A stretch of DNA of 64,000 bases from Hirsutella rhossiliensis (GCF_020360975.1 NW_025408672.1:1178001-1242000), one strand, 5' to 3'. Shown: positions 26,861 to 36,528, numbered from the stretch's first letter. Numbers and translations are program-made. The notes: a model not told the origin generated them from the letters alone.

Positions 26861-27783
26861 TCAACCACGCCGTCGGGTGGATGGGCTGTTGGTAGACCTC
26901 GATGTCGCAGACACAACACGGCCCTGTGCCGGGGCCTCCTTGCGCTTGCCCTTTGCCTTTTCCGACGGCGCGTTCCAGTAGTAGACCATCTGGAGCGCGA
27001 GAATGGCGTTGAGGAGGAACCCGGCAACGAAGCCGTACAGAATCAGCTTATCGTCGACCTCTTGCAGGGTGGTGAAGATGCGCGACAGCGAGCCGAGGAG
27101 GTAGTTGAAGACCTAGGGGATGAACGGATCAGAGCACGGTCAAGGCATGGGGGGGGGGGGCAGAAAGTCTAGGGCAGGCGGCGTACGGCGAAGGCGCTGA
27201 GCTGGCCAGTGCCGCCCTGCTGCCAGATGGCCAAGATCTGGGGCAGCTTGCTCGCGACGCCGAGGACGCCAGCGGCGCCTTGCAGGTAGCCCATTGCCTG
27301 GGCGTCCAAGATGCCGTCGGTGAAGAGCGTGGCGGCGGACCCGGCCAGGACGGCGACGAGAACGGCGGCCATGCCGGCCCTGCCACTGTAGTTGAGGACG
27401 AGGACAGATATGACGACGTTTTGGGCCATGATCAGGGCTGTCTCGCCGTAGGTGCTAAAGGGAAAGCCATTTCGCACGTTGTAGGCGAGGGTGATGAGGA
27501 GCGCGCTCGTCTCGAGGAGGTAGGAGAGGAAGGAGACGCCCTTTGCCGACTGGGAGCGGACGAGCTTGAGGATCTGGGGCACCTTGACGATGGACGAGGC
27601 GGCGACGATGCCGATGCCGAGGCCCTTGCTGACGGCGAGCTTGACGCACTCTGTGTTGTCGAGGTCGACGTCGAGGACGAGCGTCTTGTAGCACGGCGCG
27701 CCGATGAGGGACACGCCGAGGTTGCGGATCGGACCGGGGAGGTTGTGCGTGATTGGCTGGATGGCGGAGCGGAGGGCGTCCAT
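26861..27783 (-). CDS. MPDU1: MPDU1-like ER protein (mannose-P-dolichol utilization), PQ-loop family
   Basis: Minus-strand exons 27,783-27,187 and 27,112-26,861 give 199 + 83 = 282 residues; the 74-nt intron has donor GTACGC and acceptor CCTAG. Two PQ loops are present, K-V-P69-Q-I-L and S-K-L-P181-Q-I-L, with hydrophobic segments around them. Very similar landmarks to animal MPDU1 are S-K-G-L-G-I-G-I-V-A, F-P-F-S-T-Y-G-E, G-G-T-G-Q-L-S-A, then S-L-S-R-I-F-T-T-L-Q-E and Y-Y-W-N-A near the end. The family is a multi-pass ER membrane protein needed for use of dolichol-phosphate mannose and glucose in N-glycan, O-mannosyl and GPI synthesis. The tail after Y-Y-W-N is Lys/Arg-rich, as in the family. 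The frame stays open upstream to 28,077 but has no further ATG, so 27,783 is the start. A run of 12 G (27,149-27,160) lies in the intron. No sign of RIP damage. Confidence 0.93.
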
Positions 27784-29844
27784 GGCTACTGCTGCTGTTG
27801 TGGGCGACGGGTGGCGCACGCAAACGATGCCCTCGATGGCGTTGGGAGAGTGTTGAAGAGAGCTCCCAATTGGAGGGGGGTGGCGGTGGCGGAGCGGCGG
27901 GTAGGTGTCGAGTTGTCGCGGGTTGTCGATGCCGGCGTCGGTGCTAGTGGCGGGCGACCGATTTGCCAACGGGATGGGAGTCGAGGAGTGAAAGGTGGCC
28001 TCGGTTGGCGAGGTGTGAGAGAGCCTCGGCGCGTGTGATTGGGAGAGGCTTCTCGAGATTTTGGCAAGGATCCGCAACGTGTTTGGATGGCCCGGCCTAC
28101 CCTATACGTGGGGCCGAGGTAGAACGGTCGGGGGTATGCAGCCTTTCAAAGGCCAGCTGATGGTTGCACTGTCCCTCAACACCACGAAAGAATCTCACGA
28201 TAGTTGCTTATTCATCCCCATTTGTCTGACTCAGACAGTCTACTCTACTCGCAGGTACGTGCCCTTGAATGTGGCGATTCTTGGGAGCATGTATTGACCC
28301 ACCTAACAATTGATTGTCCCTGTCACGTCCTATTTTACTGGATGTTCGGAGCAACATGTATGATGTAACTGGCGTCACATTGCATTGGATTTCAAGTTCC
28401 CCAGACCACCGCCACTATCAAGTTGCGAAACTGCGTGGGCCGGATTAGCACCTGTCTTGGGCGTCCTGTGGCTTCCCTTGGCAATCCCCAACTGCCAGCT
28501 GCCCTTGCGGATACAACAACTCAGGAGGCTAACGCATTCCAAGTCTGGCTGCCGAAAAAGGCTCAAGAAACGGCTTGCCATCTTGGCACCTACGTAATGT
28601 GTCCACTTGGAAACACTAGAAGAGAACGGACTCGCAAGTGTTCATTGGCGCAATGTAGAAGCCTCGCAGCATTGAGGCAGCATTGAGCCAATTGCTCCCA
28701 ACATGTATCTGAAATCATATGCCCAGAGACAGGGAAGCTATCATTGCTTACAGCGGACTAGTCCGTTGGTGCGTTATCTACGAGGACTATGTGTCTATAC
28801 TCGACTTCTTTGACCCGACCAGACGTTGGATGGTTCGCATTGAGTAGAAACTTGGAAGTTCCGACACCGCCTTGCCAAGACTTCATTCTCTTCGTATGCA
28901 ATATGACAACCAAGCGGGAGCCAAGCGGAGGCTTAAAGACAGTTGAAACGTTCGCCTATCGAACAAAGATCCTCCGTGTTCTTGATTTTGGTAAGCAGTG
29001 GGCCTTCACGGCCGCACATCTCACCAACTTGAGCATTTTCACGGTAAGTCGTCTTTGCCTTGGTGACTTTTGCTGATATATCCCATTTTCGAGGACAGGC
29101 CCGTCTATGCCGTAACTGCATCGCGGATCAGACTGGGCGGGATGGCCCGGATCTTGTGCGCGGATTATGACGGATACTCTAATGTGCGAGACACCCCCCG
29201 GTTCACAGGTTCTCAGTGCGTCAGAAAGCACCACGATGATGAGTTGCGCGGGATGGCCGCCGCCGCCTTCATGTTCCAATCGGCTCCCATTCCGAAGTGC
29301 CATGGCCTGACATCTGCGGGCTATGCCGGCAAGCATCCATGTCGTGCAGGGAGAATAAAGGCAACGATGGGACGCTGCCGGCGTTTATATACGAATGCAG
29401 GCTCTCCGACGTAGCATAGCATGCACAGGGGCGATGTCGTAGCTCTCAATAATTCGGCTCTTGCTTGGGTCAGAAGAGCTCAGCGGCCTAGCGCAACGAG
29501 TTGAGATGGCGGACGAGGTTGGAATGATCCGGAATGCGCGTTGATCGCGGGGGAGCGTTTGCTACTTTGGCAACGTTGCATGTAAGTCCCGCTGCACGTC
29601 GGGAGAATCGAGTATACAAACGGGTAGCAACCTAGCCCGTATGTGTATATTAGCATCGAGACATCGACATACGCGAGTCTGCATTCGGGGCTGTGCTCGT
29701 CACTCCTTATAACAAGCCGCCCGTCTGTCATGCAATTTGATTGTACCAAGCAAGCTATTCGACTGATTGTCACAAAGCTGCACGACCGAAACCTTTGACT
29801 TTGAAACCAAGAAACCTCACTTGAATCTCTTCATCGCAGTCACC
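27784..29844. other. long intergenic stretch with scattered splice-like signals
   Basis: It holds the leader and promoter of MPDU1 (minus) and the promoter of the toxin gene (plus). No convincing complete gene. Intron-like signals occur at 29,044-29,098 (GTAAGT...GACAG, 55 nt). Joining across it would extend an open frame that starts near 28,789 with ...F-T-A-R-L-C-R-N-C before a stop, so a decayed or very small gene is possible. Another pair is GTAAGT at 29,582 and CCTAG ending 29,635, followed by CCC and GTATGT. A TTATAACAA word at about 29,708 could serve the toxin gene. Confidence 0.35.
28233..28248 (-). repeat. 16-bp inverted repeat, right arm
   Basis: AGACAGTCTACTCTAC, the exact reverse complement of 25,119-25,134. 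Confidence 0.5.
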
Positions 29845-30789
29845 ATGGTGCCTCGGTCTTCATTGGTCGTCCTGGCCTTTACTGGCCTCCTCCAGCTCTC
29901 GGGCATCACCCACGCCGCACCAGCTCCTCTTGAACCACTCCAGGGATCAACCTCCCGGATCTCAGACTACCCCCGCTTCCTGCCCGTAGCGGATACCAAC
30001 GGGGGAGAGAAGCGCCCATCGCTTGAGAATCTGCAGGTCCGCCAGGCGGGGCACCCCCGCAAGCCCAAGCCTGTAAAGGTTCTCTACCGAGGCGATCAGA
30101 GATCTCCGGGGCAACTAATTAAGCTGGGAGGAATTCCGCCCAGGTCCAAGGGACCAACAACGAACGAAACATACAGCTTGCAAGTGCACCATCTGGGACA
30201 GAGAAAGGTCAGCACCGCATACGTGTCGACAACATGGTCTTTTGGCGTCGCGGTTGGATTCGCCACTCAAAAGGGGGGACCAAACGACCGCGCCCCCGGC
30301 TGGATCTATGAGATTCACCCCTCGCCCAACATGATTGATATGGATGATTCCCTGTTCCAGACTTCCTACGCCAGCGAAAAGGAGTTCTCCGCCATGGGAG
30401 GGATCCGCTGGGACCAGATCACGGGCTACATGTATTGCCCGTTGAACCTGACTGGGCATGATTTCACTAGGAAAGACCTCTATAGCTACCAATACTTTGC
30501 ATCCTTTGTCAAAAGGTTTCCTGACCAACAATTCACCAAGAACGAGCAGTACAACAGCGCGTACGACAAATACGAGCCTAGCCCTGGGATGCCACAGCTC
30601 GGGGGCGGGAGCGTGGCCAAGGAATACAATCAGATGACAACGGAGGAGTGGGCGATGGACTTTATGAACCACACTGGCGCTCCTGTTGGCTGGAAGGGTG
30701 CCTTCCCCCTGAATTTTACTGCAATTCCCGACTTTGGCGATAACAAGGTGACGCCAGTTGTTGCTGTTCCCCCGAGGAAGATGCTTTAA
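29845..30789 (+). CDS. secreted ADP-ribosyltransferase, heat-labile enterotoxin A-chain family
   Basis: A single exon of 314 residues; ATG in CACCATGG context. An N-terminal hydrophobic stretch ending T-H-A (about residue 24) is a clear signal peptide. After a short pro-like region the catalytic landmarks of cholera/LT-type arginine ADP-ribosyltransferases appear in order: L-Y-R82-G-D-Q-R (NAD-binding Arg), Y-V-S128-T-T (STS-type motif), I-Y-E-I-H-P-x-P-N-M-I-D, and E178-K-E180-F-S-A-M-G-G-I (the E-x-E pair). All key residues are present, so it is probably active. These enzymes transfer ADP-ribose from NAD+ to Arg of a host protein; the fungal members are expanded in insect- and plant-associated Hypocreales and their targets are mostly unknown. 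There is no neighbouring B-subunit gene. The first in-frame ATG is taken as start; upstream open frame has only a TTG. No RIP-type stop, although RIPed DNA lies some 6 kb away on either side. Confidence 0.9.
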   Translation: MVPRSSLVVLAFTGLLQLSGITHAAPAPLEPLQGSTSRISDYPRFLPVADTNGGEKRPSLENLQVRQAGHPRKPKPVKVLYRGDQRSPGQLIKLGGIPPRSKGPTTNETYSLQVHHLGQRKVSTAYVSTTWSFGVAVGFATQKGGPNDRAPGWIYEIHPSPNMIDMDDSLFQTSYASEKEFSAMGGIRWDQITGYMYCPLNLTGHDFTRKDLYSYQYFASFVKRFPDQQFTKNEQYNSAYDKYEPSPGMPQLGGGSVAKEYNQMTTEEWAMDFMNHTGAPVGWKGAFPLNFTAIPDFGDNKVTPVVAVPPRKML

Positions 30790-32081
30790 GGGGTGGATTA
30801 TAAGCTAAGATATATTATTGACTGATGTATAAAAACCACTAGTAGTCTTAACACCGTGAAATGCGCCTACTAATTAGTAGCAAAACCAGACAAGAGCATT
30901 AGGGCCGCTTCGAGAGCCACTAAATGCGGCAATATATATAAGACATACAGGAAGTCACATCTGGTTCTACATATCTATTTCCAGCCTGTTAAGTAAGGAA
31001 TCCTATTGGTCCCCGCACATCATGTACATATATATAGTCACACACGCGGACCCTTCTTCCAGGAAGGACAGTGCAATCTAGTGAATCTACACACGCTCGC
31101 TCAATGCAAGGACCGAATAACTAGTCATACCTTTACATGGCCCTCCCCATGATCCCTAGCTTTGGACCTGGCAGTAACGGGTACTGTTCAGCTGACCCGT
31201 ATCTATAAGCAGTCGCGAAAGTCGGGTTCTATTGATAGGGGAAATCGATATGCCGTTCTCGCCGTCCTTGGAAGTTGACGGAAACCTCGCCGCGTTATAA
31301 ATTTCAACTATGCCAAAGCACCCGACACAAAACGCAACGTCCGTCTCGGAGGCCAGCTGCGAATACGAGGTCACGCGTTCGCCACCCCAGACGATGCCTC
31401 ACGACGCACGCGAGCGGCAAAGACAGACTCGGTCGCTGAGCGCAGAGGGGCGGCGCGACTTGGACGAGTTGGACCAGGACAGACGCCGCCACAAGCGCCA
31501 ATACCCCGAGTTTCCTCCGGCTCCGAGGTGCCCGAGACGTCCTGGTCGTCCCGGGGCTTAAGATTCGTCACAACAGCAGGTTTATATCTTCCCAGACCCG
31601 TGTCTTTCTCAGCTTCTTAAAGACCATTGGTTACAGTAAAATTGCGTCTAGGTTTGTCCGCGATAACAAAATGCAACCAGTAGAGCACGTCTCGTATGAC
31701 TCTGATAGCCCGACGACCGCTCGCGAAGACATAGCTGCTTAGCAAATCCACTTGCCTTAGGAGCAATGGATGCAGTATGTATAATGTTTCCTGGTTGAAG
31801 CTAGTAAATACCTTTAATGTTAGCTTTCTTTACATTTATAAAGAGCTTATAGGGCACTATTATTAATACAAGCAGCGCGATCCTAAAGGCCCTGCGCCGT
31901 GAGCCCAGCCAACGGGCAAATGGCAGGGTCAGTGTCAGCCTCGTAATATGACTTCTTTGGGGTCTCTGGGACCTTGGGTCTATCAATCGGAGCCGTATGT
32001 GGTGCCTGTAGCCAACGGCTGCAGTACCCACGACCGGAAGCTTGACTCTTAACAGGCGGCAACTCGAGGCAATAGGGCAAG
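30790..32081. other. intergenic; one doubtful small frame
   Basis: No convincing gene. A frame of 83 codons at 31,310-31,561 (+) is rich in Arg and Pro, matches nothing I know and lacks splice or promoter support; I do not call it. AT-rich stretches near 30,930-31,040 could belong to the 3' end of the toxin gene. Confidence 0.4.
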
Positions 32082-32162
32082 ATGGCTCCGCCGGATGCAG
32101 ACGACGCGAAGACGCACTACACGGCAGAAAACAGGTCGTCTGGGAGCCAGTTCTTTGCTCAT

Positions 32163-32210
32163 GGCACCGGGGACCAAAACGCGGCCTTTGGCAATGGGAC
32201 GCAGTACAAT
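32163..32210 (+). other. prion-like amyloid signalling motif (sigma/PP type) in the NLR N-terminus
   Basis: Residues 28-43 read GTGDQNAAFGNGTQYN, a two-fold G-x-G-x-Q-N/Y-N pattern like the short amyloid motifs at the N-terminus of fungal NLRs (HET-S-related sigma and PP families). In those systems the receptor templates amyloid folding of the same motif in a cell-death effector. The effector gene often lies next door, but none is seen here. Confidence 0.55.
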
Positions 32211-33331
32211 TACCGCATCGACCGCCGCACGATTCACAGTGAGGCCATCAACGGCCAGCCTTCCCATCTCGCTCCGCTGGATTGCGCCGATTTCTGACTG
32301 CCCTGTTTTATACATCTCCAGGCATCAGGCAGCGCGGGGGGCGCTTGGGACGAGTCAAAGCGTACAGTGGCCCTCGCCGGGGAATGGGGGGATTCAGTAG
32401 CCGGGCGGCTAATTCGTGCTCGCAGTCGCCATCATCGACTGGCTCAAGCGTCAGCCCGGCCAGGGCCCCCTGGAATATCGCCAGCAACACATCGAGCTGT
32501 TGAGCCAGGCGGCGCCGAAGACGGGCAAATGGATACTGGCCAGCCCTGAATACCAGTCGTGGAAGGAACAAGAAGTTTCGGCTCCATCGCAGGCCTTGTT
32601 GATGCACGGCATCTGTAAGCAACCACGTCTTGGAACGTGTGTTGTTGTTTCTGGTCTTGCTGACCCCTGGAATGGTGGGATCGGGGAAATCCATGCTCAT
32701 GTTCGTGAATGACGGCTGGCGGACAGGCGTTTGAAGTGTTGTGCTAATTTTGGGCCGCCCAGCTCGCTCATCATCGACACGATTCAGCAAGAGATTACTT
32801 GTAAGAGACAAACCGACATTGCTTGCATCTACATCTATTTCCAACGGGAGGAGGATCCTCCGCCGCCCCCACACGTCTGGGCCACCCTACTCGAGCAGCT
32901 GTTGCAGCAAGGACCCATCGCATCAGAGGTGGTGTCCGAATTTAAAACGTCTCTTCAAGGCTCATCGGCGCTCCTCCCCACGATTACTGGTGTCTTTTCA
33001 TCGCCCAGGCCGCCACGCTCCGGACCGTCTATCTAGTGCTCGACGCCCTGGATTGCTACCCGAGCCACTATAGAGGAGACACTTGGGGCAAATCTCTAAA
33101 GAAGCTCCCCGGCAATGTGAGACTTCTCTTCTCGTCCCGGATGGACTCGCTTGCCAGCCATCTCGGAGGTGCCAACTCTAGACTACACGTCAAACCAAGA
33201 GATGTCGATATTAAGACGTAAATAGAGAGCCGGATAGAGAGCTATACGCACCTAAGACGGATTCAAGAGGGACCCGAGGATAAGACGGCGGTGGTTGAAA
33301 AGGTTACCGCTCTCACCCTAAAGAGCGGCAT

Positions 33332-33400
33332 GTAAGTCCTGCCTAGCATATCCCTTCGACTCGCCTTGGTTATAATTAGGGCTCTGTTGACAGGGCTTAG
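33332..33400 (+). other. intron preserved in the NLR relic
   Basis: GTAAGT donor, GCTTAG acceptor, 69 nt. Joining completes an ATG codon and gives G-M-F-L-L-A-R-L-H, the usual NLR helical-domain sequence. An alternative acceptor (GACAG, 33,393) would lead straight into TAG. Confidence 0.7.
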
Positions 33401-35852
33401 GTTCCTCTTGGCTAGGTTGCACCTAGACAACCTCAGCAAGTGTAGCATTTACGCTGATGTCAAAGGCGCCCTTTCCCGTCTCCCCACCGACTTGGAGTTC
33501 GTCTTCAAGGCCTCCATTTCTCAAATCACCGAAAGGCAAACCGCATTTGATAGAGAACTAGCCAAGCACACCCTCACATGAGTCGTCCATGCAAAGGTCA
33601 ACTTCACCATCGACCAGGTCCAAGACAGTTTCGCCATACAACATAGCAAGTGGAATAGCTCATGTTACTACGACTACCGCCCCCTGAGAGACTTGGTGGT
33701 GTCGGTATGCGCCGGTTTGCTCGTCATGGATCCGGAAAACGGTATTCTTCGCTGGTCCACCAGTCCGTACGTGACTATCTTCGGAAAAACAGCGTAACAT
33801 ATAAGCAGGCTGATTCAATCATGGCTGCAACATGCCTTGAGTGTCTGCTGGTCGACAAGGCGAGTCCCATGCTTCCGTATGCCGCAAGGTACTGGAGCTT
33901 GCATGCCGGCGACTGCTCTCCAGGCACCGACTCGGAGGATGATATTTTGGCCCGAGCCTTCTTGCAGGATAGGGGGAAGCTCAGCAGAGCGTTCAAGGCC
34001 ATACCCGAGGCCCGGGACTACGACACGGATACCATGACCGGCTTACACGCCACTGTTTTTCTGAATATCTCGCAATGGGCCAGTGCCCTGATTAAAACGC
34101 CAAGTGTCGACATCAACGCGAAATGCTCCGACGGCCAGACGGCTCTGCACTGGGCCGTCAGGCTCGGCCGGCGACGTCTAGTGTCCCATCTTCAGGAGCA
34201 TTCGGCAAACCCCAATATACGCGAGAAAACAGGCGACACGCCACTCCATCTGGCTTTGATAAGGCCGCCGACGGACAGCACTAGAATCGTGAAGGCCCGG
34301 GTCAACCGCGGTGTCAGGATTGACATGCTCGGCGCCAGAGGGGTGATGGCTCTATCGTGGGCAATCCGCTACGGTCCCACGGCCCTTGCCGAGATCCTCG
34401 TCAAGGGCCAGGTTGATCTGAATGCTTAAATCACCAAGGGATGGACCTCCCTAAGAGAGCTGTTCTCCTACGGCCCCCACATAAACCATTCATCGGATGC
34501 CTCGGCCGACCAATTGGCAACGCTGAACGAGGCCGTCGGCGACAACGTCAAGTACCTCGTCGATGTCGTGCTCGATCGCGGTGTAGACCTTAATCGTCCT
34601 ACGAGCGATGGCTGGCTGCCGCTGATCCACGCAGCCAACACAGGGAGTGTCCGGATGCTAAGATGTCTGCTGGAACGGGAGCCGTGCCCGGCTGACGTCG
34701 GGCTTCGGGATCTAAACGATGTAAAGTCGCCGCTTCGAGGGGCCGTGTTCTATAAGAAATCGGCGGCGGTACGGCTGCTGATCGAGCATGGAGCAGACGT
34801 CAACGAGAGCAACGATGACGGATGGACGCCGCTCATCCAGGCCGTCAAGTACCAAGACGAGGAGCTAGTTTGGTTACTCCTAATAGACGGCGCCAGGCCA
34901 GATACGGTCGACAACAACGGCTGGCCAGCGCTGCTCCATGCCGTCAAGAGCCGACAGAGGGCCATCGTCTGGCTCTTGCTAGTCACGGGAAAGGCGGATG
35001 CCCATCTGCATAGCAGCAAGGTGCTGAAGCTGTCTATGGGGAACAAGGACCTCGCCACGGCCTGGCTGTTATGCCAGCACGGGGTCGATGTCGACGTCGC
35101 CGACGAAGAGGGCAGAATGCCGCTACACCGAGCCTCCCAGCGCGGCTCCGCGAGAGACGTCGAGTTTCTCCTGACGCAGGGCGCACAGGGCGCCCGGCCA
35201 GATAGCACAGGGTTCATGCCGCTACACCACGCCGTGCTGCGTTGGGAGCCGGAAACGGACAAGCTGCTGGCGCGGCGGGCATCGCGGCTTGGGCACCTCG
35301 ACCGGCAAGATGCCCATGGCCACACGGCCCTTTCGCTGGCAACCCTGCAGCAGAGCGAGCCTATGATGCAGACGCTTTTGCGGCATAAGGCTTCGTGCGA
35401 TAGGCTGAACCGCCGAGGCATGACGGCGCTGCACTACGCCGCCAGGCACGGCTTCAACCAGGGGCTCCGGCTACTGCTACGCAACGCGGCGGACAGCGAC
35501 CGGGTCGATGAGAAGGGCTATTCGGCGATGCACCACGCCGTCAGCAGTGACAAGGCCAACATGCAGACGGTTCACCTCCTGGCCACGAGCGGCGCCAACC
35601 TTGAAGGCCAGAACAAAGAGGACCTGACTCCGCCTATGCTCGCCGCCTACCTGTGGAAGGCGTCGTTTGTGCGCCAGCTGCTGGCTCACCACGCCGACGA
35701 CAATATGCGGAATTCCAGAGGGCAGACAGCTTATGAGCTGGCCGAGGATTCGGTCGTCCGGGACGAGTTTTATACAAGACGACATAAGTATTAGTTTACT
35801 ATATAGAGAAATCTTCTGAAAGGTTCTACTTACATTAAAGTAACCTTTATAA

Positions 35853-36528
35853 ATGGAAAATAAAGTATATTTTAAACCTTCATGACTTTATTTCCTACTA
35901 ATATCTTGGCCTCTGCTCACCATCCCTTCCCTTCTATAGCGAGCAAGTAATGCTTACTACTTAACATGTTAATAGTATGGCAGTAACACCATTCTAGGGC
36001 GTAAGTCCTCCCTAATCGTACACGACATAACCATCTATTACAGTACTAATGAATGTACTCCTGTCAGCCTGTAAGTACACGTGGATTCCATCCGTTATGT
36101 TTGATATCGTTGCTTACACAAATCTCAAAGGGTGTAAGTCCTTCCACATTGGTATTGCGTGGCTGGATACAGAAATTAACATCTTCTACTCATTTTGTTC
36201 TATAATAGGCTGTAAGCTATGCTTTTTATCGCAGAAATTTCGATCAAGTATATTAACGAATATTATGTCTGCTCTAGCCTGTGAGCCGGGTGCTACTTTG
36301 TACGGTTGCTAATCCACTACTATATTCTATCCGTGAGTAGAGTTATCAATACGTTACTCCTAGTATAATTACTAGGATACCAATAATTAACTCTAGCCCG
36401 TAAGCAACCTTATGTGTAACTGAGATAATCGCTAGAAACGATTCTAATAGTCCAGCTACGCCCCAGTCTGTACGTTCGCAAAATATTGTACTGCACATGC
36501 CTCCGAGGCAGTTACATCGCACCGCTAA
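35853..36528 (+). other. tandem array of mini-introns separated by 3-nt 'microexons' (candidate microexon gene)
   Basis: Donors occur at 35,943 (GCAAGT), 36,001, 36,071, 36,134 (GTAAGT), 36,212 (GTAAGC), 36,281 (GTGAGC), 36,333 (GTGAGT) and 36,400 (GTAAGC). Acceptors end at 35,939, 35,997, 36,067, 36,130, 36,208, 36,277, 36,396 and 36,450. At seven junctions exactly 3 nt lie between acceptor and next donor: CGA, GGC, CCT, GGT, GCT, CCT, CCC. Before the donor at 36,333 the acceptor is lost (TTCTA-TCC), perhaps a deleted G. Intron lengths are about 50-75 nt, each with a TTAAC/CTAAT/CTTAC/GTAAC branch-like word. Upstream, ATG GAA AAT AAA (35,853-35,864) runs into a GTATAT donor, giving a possible 12-nt first exon. 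Downstream of 36,450 the frame continues TCC AGC TAC GCC to a TAA at 36,526-36,528. Full splicing would give a peptide of under 40 residues, Gly/Pro/Ser-rich in the middle. I know no such gene family. Confidence 0.6.

Larger units (their letters stand above)
32082..35794 (+). pseudogene. NOD-like receptor (STAND) relic: amyloid motif, NACHT, ankyrin repeats
   Basis: Reading in order: an N-terminal frame with a prion-like motif (32,082-32,297), a pre-NACHT block W-I-L-A-S-P-E-Y-Q-S-W (about 32,530), a NACHT remnant, then about 15 ankyrin repeats to 35,794. Intron 33,332-33,400 (GTAAGT...TTAG) is still clean and restores K-S-G-M-F-L-L-A-R-L-H. The gene is broken many times: stop at 32,295; frame change between about 32,985 and 33,005; TAA at 33,219; TGA at 33,579; a one-base frame change near 33,750 between G-I-L-R and L-V-H-Q-S; TAA at 34,427. 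The two TAA codons fit CAA-to-TAA changes, as RIP causes. The P-loop site near 32,737-32,754 reads C-C-A-N-F-G instead of P-G-A-G-K-T, and the Walker B region (about 33,040) is L-V-L-D-A-L-D-C, lacking the usual Glu. Intact relatives are fungal heterokaryon-incompatibility/immune receptors. The distal ankyrin frame (34,514-35,794, 426 codons) alone is open. Confidence 0.85.

Noticed and set aside
27280..28038. 252-codon plus-strand frame
   Set aside because: Antisense to MPDU1, whose minus-strand frame has PQ loops and matches the family; the plus frame is acidic low-complexity shadow.
29070..29414. 114-codon plus-strand frame
   Set aside because: Starts at a non-ATG codon, no motif, and its first part overlaps a likely intron.
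30115..30672. 185-codon minus-strand frame
   Set aside because: Lies wholly within the toxin gene on the other strand and has no independent motif.
31310..31561. 83-codon Arg/Pro-rich frame
   Set aside because: No family, promoter or splice support; length is within what chance gives in GC-rich DNA.
34750..35421. 223-codon minus-strand frame
   Set aside because: Shadow of the ankyrin-repeat frame.
36049..36312. 87-codon plus-strand frame
   Set aside because: It runs through several mini-introns of the array; the regular splice signals explain the region better than an unspliced frame.
35943..36450. CRISPR- or minisatellite-like periodicity
   Set aside because: Only the splice signals recur; the bodies of the units are unrelated, and the organism is a fungus.
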